Shown here one piece after another: positions 1-10,319 of a stretch of DNA of 64,000 nt (position 1 is its first letter; each line of letters opens with the position of its first letter). The notes beneath the pieces were generated by a model that made no database searches, was not told the origin of the DNA, and was given only the letters and a program-made list of their open reading frames with translations. Source of the DNA: Streptomyces sp. NBC_00370 (GTDB lineage Bacteria > Actinomycetota > Actinomycetes > Streptomycetales > Streptomycetaceae); the NCBI RefSeq assembly GCF_036084755.1, contig NZ_CP107968.1, positions 2,176,501-2,240,500 of the forward strand, given 5' to 3'. The position numbers were made by a program, and so were the translations under genes.

Positions 1-41
1 GCCGGGCGCTTGGTGTCGCGACCGGCCGGGAAGGGGAAAGC

Positions 42-377
42 TCAGATCTCGCCGCGCAGCTTGGCGAGGGCCTCGGCGAGGATCGCCTCACCGTCGGCGT
101 CGCTACGGCGCTCGCGCACATAGGCGAGGTGGGTCTTGTACGGCTCGGTGCGCGGCGGGTCCGGCGGGTTGTCCCGGTCCTGACCTGCCGGGAAGCCGCA
201 GCGCGGGCAGTCCCACGTCTCCGGAACCTGTGCGTCACTGGCGAAGCTCGGCACCGTCTCGTGCCCGTTGGAGCACCAGAAGGAGATGCGCAGACGGGGC
301 GCGGACTCGCCACGCTCGGCCTCACCCATCGGCCCCGCTCCGACCCGGCTTCCCCGGATCGCGTTGCCACTTGCCAC
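42..377 (-). CDS. RbpA-family RNA polymerase-binding protein (second paralogue type)
   Basis: A 111-residue small protein of the RbpA family, actinobacterial proteins that bind RNA polymerase holoenzyme and stabilise open complexes with the housekeeping sigma factor. The start is the GTG giving VASGNAIRGSRVG, preceded by GGGAGT at 7 nt; longer starts have no ribosome site. A central cysteine region (FWCSNGHE and later CPRC) is a likely zinc site, followed by the basic linker PPRTEPYKTHLAYVRERR and a C-terminal helix ending LAKLRGEI. From memory, the well-studied Streptomyces RbpA begins MSERALRGTRL and is about 124 aa, so this looks like the second paralogue (RbpB-like). Family assignment is firm; the paralogue label is inference. 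It follows secG on the same strand. Confidence 0.9.
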   Translation of the reverse strand: MASGNAIRGSRVGAGPMGEAERGESAPRLRISFWCSNGHETVPSFASDAQVPETWDCPRCGFPAGQDRDNPPDPPRTEPYKTHLAYVRERRSDADGEAILAEALAKLRGEI

Positions 378-442
378 GGTCGTAACTCCCTGCGTGATGG
401 TGCCGCAAAGCATCTGTAGGCAGCTCCGCTGCCGGGCGCCCC

Positions 443-448
443 AGTCTA
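443..448 (-). promoter_or_regulatory. -10 box upstream of the RbpA-family gene
   Basis: TAGACT on the minus strand, about 70 nt ahead of the GTG start, fits the Streptomyces HrdB -10 consensus TAnnnT. I see no convincing -35. It suggests the gene has its own promoter in addition to read-through from secG. Confidence 0.4.
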
Positions 449-548
449 CGTAAGGCCCAACGCGCGTCCGGTGAAGGGAGTTACCCCCTCCGCCGGGCGC
501 GGAACCTCATGATAGGCCGCGCCCCGCGGCGACGTACCGTACGCGGAA

Positions 549-779
549 TCAGCTGTCGAGCTTGATCAGCAGACCAAGCGCGACAATGCTCGCGAACCAC
601 AGCAGACCCACAACTACGGTGATGCGGTCGAGGTTACGCTCGGCAACCGAGGAACCACCGACGGACGACTGCATTCCGCCACCGAACATGTCGGAGAGGC
701 CGCCGCCCTTTCCCTTGTGCATCAGCACCAGCAGCATGAGCAGCAGGCTGAAGACGATCAGGGCGATCTGGAACCCCAT
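549..779 (-). CDS. secG: Preprotein translocase subunit SecG
   Basis: SecG is the small integral membrane subunit of the SecYEG channel. The 76-residue product starts MGFQIALIVFSLLLML, has two membrane segments (about residues 3-21 and 54-72), and between them the typical cytoplasmic loop HKGKGGGLSDMFGGG. Length is normal for an actinobacterial SecG. The ATG at 779 is preferred because the upstream extension is hydrophilic and unlike SecG. It lies about 110 nt after tpiA on the same strand, the usual Streptomyces order gap-pgk-tpiA-secG, so secretion capacity may be co-transcribed with central glycolysis. Confidence 0.96.
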   Translation of the reverse strand: MGFQIALIVFSLLLMLLVLMHKGKGGGLSDMFGGGMQSSVGGSSVAERNLDRITVVVGLLWFASIVALGLLIKLDS

Positions 780-892
780 AACCACAGCTGAACCAACCTT
801 CTCGGACTGACAGGACTGAAATGGACTGCGGGGACCAAGTGGCACGCCACTTAATCCCCGCAAGGGTACGACGGATCCGCTCTAGCGCATAC

Positions 893-1699
<807 letters not shown>

Positions 1700-1706
1700 G
1701 GAACGG

Positions 1707-2918
1707 TCAGTCCTCCAGTGCGGCGAGGCCGGGCAGCGTCTTGCCTTCGAGGTATTCGAGGCTGGCACCGCCGCCGGTCGAAATATGGCCGAATGCGTTC
1801 TCGTCGAAGCCCAGGATGCGTACGGCGGCCGCGGAGTCGCCGCCGCCGACCACCGTGAAGGCGGACGAGTCGATGAGCGCCTGGGCGACGGCCCGGGTGC
1901 CCTCGGCGTAGTCGGGGTGCTCGAAGACGCCCATCGGGCCGTTCCAGAACACGGTCTGCGCGTCGGCGAGCTTCGACGCGTACAGCGCGCAGGTCTCCGG
2001 GCCGTTGTCCAGGCCCATCTTGCCCTCGGGCATGGCGTCGGCCCGTACCGTCTCGGGGTGGGTCGGCGCCTTGGCCTTCAGGTCGGGGAACTCGGGCGCC
2101 ACGAGGAAGTCGACGGGGAGCACGAACTCCACACCGCGCTCCTCGGCGCGCTTGAGATAGCCCTGGACTGCCGGGATCTGGTCCTCCTGGAGGAGCGAGG
2201 AGCCGACCTCGTGGCCCTGCGCCTTCAGGAAGGTGAAGGCCATGCCGCCGCCGATGAGGATGCGGTCGGCCTTCTCCAGCAGATGGTCGATGACACCGAG
2301 CTTGTCGGAGACCTTGGCGCCGCCGAGCACGACGGCGTACGGCCGCTTGACGTCATCGGTGAGCTTCTTCAGGACACCGACCTCGGTGGCGATGAGCCCG
2401 CCCGCCGCGTGCGGCAGCCGGGCCGGCAGGTCGAAGACCGAGGCGTGCTTGCGGTGCACGGCACCGAAGCCGTCGCCCACGTACACGTCGGCCAGCTCGG
2501 CGAGCTGGTCGGCGAAGGCGCCGCGCTCGGCGTCGTCCTTCGCGGTCTCGCCGGGGTTGAAGCGGAGGTTCTCGATGACGGCGACCTGGCCGTCGGTGAG
2601 GCTCGCGACGACGGACTTGGCGGAATCGCCGACCGTGTCGGTCGCGAACGCCACGTCCTTGCCGAGGAGTTCACCGAGACGCTTGGCCGCGGGGGCCAGC
2701 GAGAAGGCGGGGTCGGGCGCGCCCTTGGGACGGCCGAGGTGGGAGGCGACGATCACGCGCGCGCCGGCGTCGGCGAGGCGGGCGACCGTCGGCTGTACGG
2801 CGCGGATCCGGCCGTCGTCGGTGATGGTGTCGCCTTCGAGCGGCACGTTGAGGTCGGCGCGGACGAAAACGCGCTTGCCGGTGACCCCTTCGGTCAGAAG
2901 TTCGTCGATCGTCTTCAT
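1707..2918 (-). CDS. pgk: Phosphoglycerate kinase
   Basis: ATP-forming step of glycolysis, 1,3-bisphosphoglycerate to 3-phosphoglycerate. The 403 residues show the substrate-binding stretch RADLNVPL near the N-terminus (residues 21-28), SHLGRPKG, the hinge region, and the nucleotide-binding end [11 protein letters not shown] followed by [16 protein letters not shown]. Full family length. An AAGGAG site precedes the ATG. It follows gap after 121 bp that contain a hairpin, and is nearly contiguous with tpiA. Confidence 0.98.
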   Translation of the reverse strand: MKTIDELLTEGVTGKRVFVRADLNVPLEGDTITDDGRIRAVQPTVARLADAGARVIVASHLGRPKGAPDPAFSLAPAAKRLGELLGKDVAFATDTVGDSAKSVVASLTDGQVAVIENLRFNPGETAKDDAERGAFADQLAELADVYVGDGFGAVHRKHASVFDLPARLPHAAGGLIATEVGVLKKLTDDVKRPYAVVLGGAKVSDKLGVIDHLLEKADRILIGGGMAFTFLKAQGHEVGSSLLQEDQIPAVQGYLKRAEERGVEFVLPVDFLVAPEFPDLKAKAPTHPETVRADAMPEGKMGLDNGPETCALYASKLADAQTVFWNGPMGVFEHPDYAEGTRAVAQALIDSSAFTVVGGGDSAAAVRILGFDENAFGHISTGGGASLEYLEGKTLPGLAALED

Positions 2919-2965
2919 CTGTTGCTGGGCTCCTTGGGGTGAACTGCCAGGCGGGTTCTACACAG

Positions 2966-3012
2966 GCGACAGGGCCCGAACAGCGCGGTTCGCGCCGACC
3001 GAGCCCTGTCGC
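2966..3012 (-). terminator. Hairpin between gap and pgk (attenuator or processing stem)
   Basis: Perfect 10-bp arms GCGACAGGGC (2966-2975) and GCCCTGTCGC (3003-3012) enclose a 27-nt GC-rich loop. It lies between co-directional gap and pgk and has no T-run. Partial termination or mRNA processing that lets gap be expressed above pgk-tpiA is the likeliest role. Confidence 0.5.
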
Positions 3013-3039
3013 TCATATCGAGGTCCTACCGGCCGGTGG

Positions 3040-4122
<1,083 letters not shown>

Positions 4123-4169
4123 CCCCGCCGGGCCTCGCTGAGTGACATCGGCCGCCCCCTGAGCTGGTA

Positions 4170-4204
4170 ATGACCCGTACCCGCGAGTAGCGGGTACGGG
4201 TCAT
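4170..4204 (-). terminator. Perfect 15-bp terminator stem after the M14 carboxypeptidase gene
   Basis: Arms 4170-4184 (ATGACCCGTACCCGC) and 4190-4204 pair perfectly around the 5-nt loop GAGTA. It lies 42 bp past the stop of the carboxypeptidase gene and upstream of gap, so it insulates the glycolytic operon. There is no U-tract, which is usual for Streptomyces terminators. Confidence 0.75.
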
Positions 4205-4246
4205 CGGTGCCCAGGTGCCGTACGGGTGGCGCGATGGCCGCCGGTG

Positions 4247-7213
4247 TCAGTGCCGCAGCGAGCGCAGCGCCTTGCCGAGCAGCGTGGCGCGCTCCCCGGC
4301 GCCCGGTACGTGCTCAAGGCCGAAGCCCAGCAGCACGGTGTCGCGGGTGGTGACCGCGGCGTACGACGTGTAGAGCGCCTGGGTGCGCGCCCAGTCGCCC
4401 GCCACGGCCGGGCTGCCCTCGGGGGCGCCCGGTGTGCTCCAGACGCCCAGCGACGTCTCGAAGCCCTCGGCCTGCTGCTCGGCGCCGGCCACGGCGAGCC
4501 GCGCGTCGTCGGCGAAGACGCCGCGCCCGCCGCTGCCGGGGTCGGTGATGTAGCTGAGCGAGACCTCGACGCTGCGGCCCGCGTAGCCGCTCAGGTCGAA
4601 GGCGACCTGCCGCCAGCCGTCGGAGCTGCCGGTGAAGCTGTTCCAGGCGCCGCTGGTGCCGGTGGCCGCGCAGCCGTCGGCGCCGAGCGTGAGGTAGCGG
4701 CCGAGGAACGGATGGCCGTTGATGAAGAACCCGGCGCCGCACTCGGCCGGCACCTCGGTGCTGGTGGCGCCGCCCGCCTCGGGGAGCGTGGTCCAGTCGT
4801 CGGCGCCGGTGGTGTGGGCTTCGAGCACGGCGTGGTCGTAGCCCGGCTCGGTGTCCCAGTTGAGCGCGAGGCGCAGCTCCGGCCGGTCGGCCGCGGTGAC
4901 GGAGCTGAGGTCGACGGTGCGGGTGAGCCTGCGCCAGTCGTTGTCCTCGTGGGTGGCGGAGGCCATCCACCCGCCGGCGTAGGGCGCGTACGGGTTGGTG
5001 ATGCCGGCGTACGAGCCGCCCTGCGCGCTCTTGAACTGCGGGTAGTCCTTGGGCGCGAGGGTGTCGGAGGTGACGGTGTAGGCGCCCGCCGCGTTCAGCG
5101 GGTTGCCGGGGGCGGCGGTCAGCGGTGTGTCCGCGCCCGCGAGCGCGCCCGCCCCGGTGAAGCCGGTCGCTCCGGGTGCCGAGTCGCGTCCGTAGGCGCC
5201 GAGGTAGTACTGGCTGAAGTCGTCGGTGTCGGCGCGGCCGACCCGCGCGTCGCCGCCGGCCAGTTCACCGGCCTCGACGAGCTTGCCGCCCTCGTTGATG
5301 AAGTCGCGCAGGGCGAGCTGGGTGGGTCCTGCGGGCTCGACGGCGCCCGTGTAGTGGACCGCGGTGGCGAAGTGCGACAGCACGCCCAGCGGGTGCGGGG
5401 CGCCCTGGGTGGCGACGTCCCAGACGACGGCCTTGCGGCCGTTGGCCCTCAGCGCGTCGACGTACGCCTTGGCCTGGGTCGCGGGGGCGCCTTCCTCGGC
5501 GATCACGATCGTGTCGGCCTTGGCGCGTGCGACGACGGTGTAGCGGAAGTGGTCACTGGCGGTGGACTTCCCGCGCGCGGTCCTTCCGGTGAACCAGACG
5601 TCGACCGAGTCGCCCGGGTCCGCGCCCTTCACCTCGGCGCGGTACTGGTCGAAGCGGATGTTGTCCTCGCCGCCGTAGGTCTCGCCGCCCTTCCACCCCT
5701 TGAGGGAGGCCCGGTGCGTCCGGCCGCCGTTGACGCGGTAGTTGAGCTGCTTGTCCTTGACCGACCTGCGGACGGTGACGGCGACCTGCTGGTCAGCGCC
5801 GCGCGCGTACGAGGTGGTGAAGGGGTCGAGCGTGAAGTCGGCCGCGCTCAGGCCGACCGCCGACGAGGGCACGTCGGGGTGGGCGGCGGTCTCGGCGACG
5901 GAGAGCGCGAAGGGCAGGTTCTTGGCGAACTCACCCTGGATCAGCTTCTCGTCGTCGGGGAAGTTGAAGCCCGACTGGCAGTCCTGGGGCAGCCACTGGT
6001 CATCGGGGTCGATCGCCGAAGCGGTCTGGCAGGTCGTCATCTCCGGGGTGAACATCAGCGTCCCGTTGACGTTGGCCGCGTGGCCGTCGGCCTCTCCGTT
6101 GGTGGTGTACAGCTCGGAGGAGACCTGCGGGTAGTAGCCGGGGATCGCGGAGTTGTCGGGTGTGCCGGCGAGCGCGGAGTACAGCACGTCGTCGGGGGTC
6201 GGGGTCGCGACCTGCCAGCCCACTCCGTACAGCAGCAGTTCGGAGGCGGAGTGGTAGTTGATGCTGTACTCGAAGCCGATGCGCTTCTCCAGCGCGTCGA
6301 TCGCCCGGGTCTCGGGCTCGGAGGCCGGAGCGGCGCCCCGGTACGTCTCGTTGGCGGGCCTGGGCGAGGAGCCCTCGTCGTCGTAGCCCCACTTGTAGGG
6401 GAAGTTACGGTTGAGGTCGATGCCGTCGCCCGAGGTGATCGCGCCGTCCTTGTCGACGTCGCGCAGGTTCTTGCGCCAGAGCCGGTCGCCGTCGGGGCTG
6501 AAGGTGTAGTCGTAGCCGTCCGGGTTGGCCGACAGGACGAACCACAGCTCGGTGGAGTCGACGATCTTCGTGATCCGCCGGTCCTTGCCGTAGTTGTCCA
6601 GGTAGTAGTGCATCAGCCGGCGGTTGGTCTCGGGAGTGATCCACTCCCTGGCGTGCTGGTTGGACATGTAGAGCACGGACGGCTTGGCGCCGTCCCTGCC
6701 GGTGCGCGCGCCCTTGGTGAGCTTGAGGGCGAGGATGTCCTGGCCGCGCAGGGTCTTGCCGATGGAGACGACCTTGGCGATGCCCGGGTTGGCCTGGCCC
6801 GCCTTGACGATCTCCTCCTGGAGATTGCCCTTGCCGCTGTACGGACGGAAGACGCCGTCGCCCGCCGCCTCGGCCCGTGCGGTCGCCTTCGCGGGGACGC
6901 GCCGCTCGCTGAGGTCGACGCCCTGCTTGGCCAGCGCGCCCGCCTGGGCGTCGGTGAGGAACAGCTCGACCTCGGCGGTCCCCTTCGCGGGCGCCCGTTC
7001 GCTCAGCTCCTGGCTGTCCTGACCCGCCGCCAGGAGCAGGGGTATCTGCTCCTTGGTGACCTGGGCCTCGAAGACCTTCACGCTGTCGCCGGCCTTGTCG
7101 GCCGTTTCCCGGCCTGCCCCCTGCTGCGCCTGCGCGACGGGTGCCGCCGCCAGGCCGCCCAGCAGCAGTGCGCCCGCCGCGAGGATCGATCCCGCTCTGC
7201 GTCTGCGTCTCAT
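4247..7213 (-). CDS. Secreted zinc carboxypeptidase, peptidase family M14
   Basis: Predicted extracellular metallocarboxypeptidase of 988 residues. An arginine-rich n-region (MRRRRRAG) and a hydrophobic stretch ending APVAQAQ form the signal peptide. The M14 domain (about residues 100-450) has the zinc ligands in HAREWITPE (His, Glu) and in INYHSASE (His), the substrate-binding DLNRNFPYKWGYD, and a catalytic Glu candidate in FTPEMTT. The C-terminal half is beta-rich with domains like those appended to immune-inhibitor-A-type proteases. AAGGGGGG at 4 nt favours the ATG at 7213 over an upstream in-frame start. It is monocistronic, between whiA and gap, with hairpins on both sides. Substrate is unknown. 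Confidence 0.92.
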   Translation of the reverse strand: MRRRRRAGSILAAGALLLGGLAAAPVAQAQQGAGRETADKAGDSVKVFEAQVTKEQIPLLLAAGQDSQELSERAPAKGTAEVELFLTDAQAGALAKQGVDLSERRVPAKATARAEAAGDGVFRPYSGKGNLQEEIVKAGQANPGIAKVVSIGKTLRGQDILALKLTKGARTGRDGAKPSVLYMSNQHAREWITPETNRRLMHYYLDNYGKDRRITKIVDSTELWFVLSANPDGYDYTFSPDGDRLWRKNLRDVDKDGAITSGDGIDLNRNFPYKWGYDDEGSSPRPANETYRGAAPASEPETRAIDALEKRIGFEYSINYHSASELLLYGVGWQVATPTPDDVLYSALAGTPDNSAIPGYYPQVSSELYTTNGEADGHAANVNGTLMFTPEMTTCQTASAIDPDDQWLPQDCQSGFNFPDDEKLIQGEFAKNLPFALSVAETAAHPDVPSSAVGLSAADFTLDPFTTSYARGADQQVAVTVRRSVKDKQLNYRVNGGRTHRASLKGWKGGETYGGEDNIRFDQYRAEVKGADPGDSVDVWFTGRTARGKSTASDHFRYTVVARAKADTIVIAEEGAPATQAKAYVDALRANGRKAVVWDVATQGAPHPLGVLSHFATAVHYTGAVEPAGPTQLALRDFINEGGKLVEAGELAGGDARVGRADTDDFSQYYLGAYGRDSAPGATGFTGAGALAGADTPLTAAPGNPLNAAGAYTVTSDTLAPKDYPQFKSAQGGSYAGITNPYAPYAGGWMASATHEDNDWRRLTRTVDLSSVTAADRPELRLALNWDTEPGYDHAVLEAHTTGADDWTTLPEAGGATSTEVPAECGAGFFINGHPFLGRYLTLGADGCAATGTSGAWNSFTGSSDGWRQVAFDLSGYAGRSVEVSLSYITDPGSGGRGVFADDARLAVAGAEQQAEGFETSLGVWSTPGAPEGSPAVAGDWARTQALYTSYAAVTTRDTVLLGFGLEHVPGAGERATLLGKALRSLRH

Positions 7214-7310
7214 GTGCCCCCCTTGCCGTGGTGTGCCACACGCGTGGCAGACGACAGAGTCACGACGCTTCATGGCCATGTCAAGGGCGCGTCAATGCCG
7301 GGCAAAATAG

Positions 7311-7343
7311 CTGCCGCCGACACCTATTCGGTACCGGCGGCAG
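7311..7343 (-). terminator. Terminator hairpin downstream of whiA
   Basis: Arms CTGCCGCCG (7311-7319) and CGGCGGCAG (7335-7343), perfect over 9 bp with a 15-nt loop. It starts 27 bp past the whiA stop and ends the uvrC-rapZ-yvcK-whiA transcription unit before the carboxypeptidase gene. Confidence 0.6.
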
Positions 7344-7369
7344 TCAGGAGCAACGAAGGTGACGGAGGG

Positions 7370-8359
7370 TCAGCCGACGAGACCGTCGGCCATCTCCTCG
7401 CTGAGCGTGGATTCCGTACCGGGGATGCCGAGGTCCTGCGCCCGCTTGTCGGCCATGGCCAGCAGTCTGCGGATCCGGCCGGCGACCGCGTCCTTGGTGA
7501 GCGGCGGGTCGGCCAGCGCGCCCAGCTCCTCCAGCGAGGCCTGCTTGTGCTCCATCCGGAGCCGGCCTGCCGCCGCCAGATGCTCGGGCACCTCCTCACC
7601 GAGGATCTCCAGCGCGCGGCCCACCCGGGCACCCGCGGCGACGGCCGCGCGGGCCGAGCGGCGCAGATTCGCGTCGTCGAAGTTGGCGAGGCGGTTGGCC
7701 GTGGCGCGCACCTCGCGCCGCATCCGCCGCTCCTCCCAGGCCAGCACCGACTCATGGGCGCCGAGCCGGGTCAGCAGCGCGCCGATCGCGTCCCCGTCCC
7801 GTACGACCACACGGTCGACGCCGCGCACCTCACGGGCCTTGGCGGCGATCTGCAGCCTGCGCGCGGCGCCGACCAGCGCGAGCGCCGCCTCGGGCCCCGG
7901 GCAGGTCACTTCGAGCGAGGACGAACGGCCCGGCTCGGTCAGCGAGCCGTGCGCGAGGAAGGCGCCCCGCCAGGCGGCCTCGGCGTCGCAGGTGGCGCCG
8001 GAGACGACCTGGGGGGGCAGCCCCCGGATCGGCCGTCCTCTGCCGTCGACCAGCCCCGTCTGCCGGGCCAGCTGGTCACCGCCGGTGATCACCCGTACGA
8101 CGTAACGGCTGCCGCGCCGCAGGCCGCCCGGCGCCATCACCACCAGCTCGGAGTTGTGCCCGAAGATCTCCAGGATGTCCTTGCGCAGCCGGCGTGCGGC
8201 GATGCTGGTGTCCAGCTCCGCCTCGATCACGATCCGGCCGCTCACCAGGTGCAGCCCGCCCGCGAAGCGGAGAATCGCCGAGACCTCGGCCTTCCTGCAG
8301 CACGTCCGGGTGACGGGGAGGCGGGCGATCTCGTCCTTCACCGCTGGCGTCATCGCCAT
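7370..8359 (-). CDS. whiA: Sporulation regulator WhiA
   Basis: WhiA is required in Streptomyces for the switch from aerial growth to sporulation septation and acts as a DNA-binding activator or repressor with WhiB. The 329 residues (start [15 protein letters not shown]) contain the LAGLIDADG homing-endonuclease-like N-terminal domain without catalytic function (about 1-210) and a C-terminal helix-turn-helix (about 240-310, [25 protein letters not shown] split around the recognition helix). Sequence is close to what I remember of other Streptomyces WhiA. Its start overlaps the end of yvcK by 10 bp, implying translational coupling. Confidence 0.97.
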   Translation of the reverse strand: MAMTPAVKDEIARLPVTRTCCRKAEVSAILRFAGGLHLVSGRIVIEAELDTSIAARRLRKDILEIFGHNSELVVMAPGGLRRGSRYVVRVITGGDQLARQTGLVDGRGRPIRGLPPQVVSGATCDAEAAWRGAFLAHGSLTEPGRSSSLEVTCPGPEAALALVGAARRLQIAAKAREVRGVDRVVVRDGDAIGALLTRLGAHESVLAWEERRMRREVRATANRLANFDDANLRRSARAAVAAGARVGRALEILGEEVPEHLAAAGRLRMEHKQASLEELGALADPPLTKDAVAGRIRRLLAMADKRAQDLGIPGTESTLSEEMADGLVG

Positions 8360-9384
8360 GGGCCGATCCTTCCATGCATCCGAAAAATACGGTCGTACGC
8401 GGCTGCCAACAGCTCCGGATCATGCTTCGGAAGACCGTCGGGCGCAGCCACCGCCGCCAGCTCGACCGTCGCACCGAACCGTTTTGCGGCATCGGAGAGT
8501 GAGTCCCGGTCGGGCACGGCGGCCTCGTCGGCCAACACCACGTCCAAGGCGAGTTTAGGGGCGTGTCGCCCCAAAACCTCCAAATGACGTTGCGGTGAGA
8601 AGCCATCGGTTTCACCGGGTTGTGGTGCGAGATTCAACGAAAGGACACGCCGGGCCCTGGTCTCGACGAGCGCGTCGAGCAGCTGCGGCACCAGCAGATG
8701 CGGAATCACGGACGAGAACCACGACCCGGGGCCGAGCACCACCCAGTCCGCGTCCAGCACGGCGGAGACGGCCTCCGGCACCGCGGGCGGGTCGTGCGGC
8801 ACGAGATGGACGGACTGCACCTCGCCCCGGGTGAGCGCGACCGTGGCCTGGCCACGGACCGTGTCCACCTCGTCGGGCCGCGCCGGGTCATGGCCGCGGA
8901 CCAGCGCCTGCAGCTCCAGCGGTACGGCGGACATGGGCAGCACCCTGCCGTGCGCGCCGAGCAGCTTGCCGACGAGGTCGAGCGCCGCCACATGGTCGCC
9001 CAGCTGCTCCCAGAGGGCGACGATCAGCAGATTGCCGACCGCGTGCTCGTGCAGATCGCCCTTGGACTGGAAGCGGTGCTGGATGACCCGGGCCCAGGTC
9101 TGTCCCCATTCGTCGTCACCGCAGAGCGCGGCGAGCGCCTTGCGCAGATCGCCGGGCGGCAGCACCCCCAGCTCCTCGCGCAGCCTGCCGCTGGAGCCCC
9201 CGTCGTCGGCGACGGTGACCACGGCCGTCAGATCGCCGGTGATCCGGCGCAGCGCGGCGAGCGAGGCCGACAGGCCCATCCCGCCGCCGAGCGCGACGAC
9301 CTTGGGCTGCGCACCGCGTTCCCGCGAGGAGAGTGCGGGGGTGCCGGTGCGCAGCCGCCGCATACGGAACGTACGTCCGGTCAC
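8350..9384 (-). CDS. yvcK: YvcK/CofD-like gluconeogenesis factor family protein
   Basis: UPF0052 family, related to CofD 2-phospholactate transferase. Bacterial members bind UDP-sugars and influence cell-wall precursor supply and growth on gluconeogenic carbon. The 344-residue protein has the family signature [19 protein letters not shown] (residues 28-46), [17 protein letters not shown] and the [10 protein letters not shown] motif. The GTG at 9384 lies in a GTGA overlap with the rapZ stop, the clearest start. It sits between rapZ and whiA, the order conserved in Gram-positive bacteria. Confidence 0.94.
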   Translation of the reverse strand: MTGRTFRMRRLRTGTPALSSRERGAQPKVVALGGGMGLSASLAALRRITGDLTAVVTVADDGGSSGRLREELGVLPPGDLRKALAALCGDDEWGQTWARVIQHRFQSKGDLHEHAVGNLLIVALWEQLGDHVAALDLVGKLLGAHGRVLPMSAVPLELQALVRGHDPARPDEVDTVRGQATVALTRGEVQSVHLVPHDPPAVPEAVSAVLDADWVVLGPGSWFSSVIPHLLVPQLLDALVETRARRVLSLNLAPQPGETDGFSPQRHLEVLGRHAPKLALDVVLADEAAVPDRDSLSDAAKRFGATVELAAVAAPDGLPKHDPELLAAAYDRIFRMHGRIGPWR

Positions 9385-10319
9385 TCGCGCCCCATGTCCC
9401 TGTGGACGACGACGGTCTCGATGCCTTCGGTGGCCAGCCGCGCCGCCAGCTTCTCCGACATGGCGACGGATCTGTGCTTGCCGCCGGTACAGCCCACGGC
9501 GACCGTCACATAGCGCTTGCCCTCACGGCGGTACCCGGTGGCGATCAGCTGGAGCAGCTCCGTGTAGCGGTCGAGGAACTCCTTGGCGCCCGGCTGGTTG
9601 AAGACGTAGTTGGACACCTCCTCGTTGAGCCCGGTGAACGGGCGCAGCTCGGGGACCCAGTGCGGATTGGGCAGGAAGCGGCAGTCCACGACGAGGTCGG
9701 CGTCGACCGGTAGGCCGTACTTGTAGCCGAACGACATGACCGTCGCCCGCAGCTCGGGCTTCTCGTCGCCCGCGAACCCGGCGTCCAGCTTGGCGCGCAG
9801 CTCGTGGACGTTGAGGCTGGAGGTGTCGATCACCAGATCGGCGTCGCCGCGCAGCTCGCGCAGCAGATCACGCTCGGCGTCGATGCCGTCCACGATCCGG
9901 CCGTCGCCCTGGAGCGGATGCGGGCGGCGCACCGACTCGAACCGGCGTACCAGCGTCTCGTCGGAGGACTCCAGGAAGACGATCCGCCGGGTGACGCCCT
10001 TGGCGTCGAGGTCGGCCAGCGACTCGCGGAGGTTGTCGAAGAACCTGCGCCCCCGTACGTCCACGACGACGGCGATCCTGGCCACGTTGCCCTGCGAGCG
10101 GGCGCCCAGCTCCACCATGGTGGGGATCAGCGCGGGCGGCAGGTTGTCCACGACGAACCAGCCGAGGTCTTCGAGACACTTGGCCGCCGTGCTGCGCCCG
10201 GCGCCCGACATACCGGAGATGATCACCAGCTCGGGGATGGCCGGTTCCGCGACGTCCCCGGTCTCCTTGGCGCTGCCCGTACTCACGTGCTCTGCTCCGT
10301 CCCGGTCGTGATCAGTCAT
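9381..10319 (-). CDS. rapZ: RapZ/YvcJ family nucleotide-binding protein
   Basis: P-loop protein of the RapZ family, which in enterobacteria is an RNA-binding adaptor controlling amino-sugar synthesis; its actinobacterial role is not settled. The 312 residues have a P-loop written GMSGAGRS, with Arg where the canonical Walker A has Lys, then [13 protein letters not shown], a Walker B-like VVVDVRGR, and the C-terminal RapZ domain with [15 protein letters not shown] and [13 protein letters not shown]. The ATG at 10319 overlaps the uvrC stop by 8 bp; the longer upstream frame is arginine-rich noise. Coupled to yvcK by GTGA. Confidence 0.95.
   Translation of the reverse strand: MTDHDRDGAEHVSTGSAKETGDVAEPAIPELVIISGMSGAGRSTAAKCLEDLGWFVVDNLPPALIPTMVELGARSQGNVARIAVVVDVRGRRFFDNLRESLADLDAKGVTRRIVFLESSDETLVRRFESVRRPHPLQGDGRIVDGIDAERDLLRELRGDADLVIDTSSLNVHELRAKLDAGFAGDEKPELRATVMSFGYKYGLPVDADLVVDCRFLPNPHWVPELRPFTGLNEEVSNYVFNQPGAKEFLDRYTELLQLIATGYRREGKRYVTVAVGCTGGKHRSVAMSEKLAARLATEGIETVVVHRDMGRE

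Noticed and set aside
4226..8587. A 1453-codon open frame on the plus strand
   Set aside because: It lies antisense to the carboxypeptidase and whiA genes and is open only because high-GC codon bias on the other strand suppresses stops. The translation is Val/Gly/Arg-rich with no domain.
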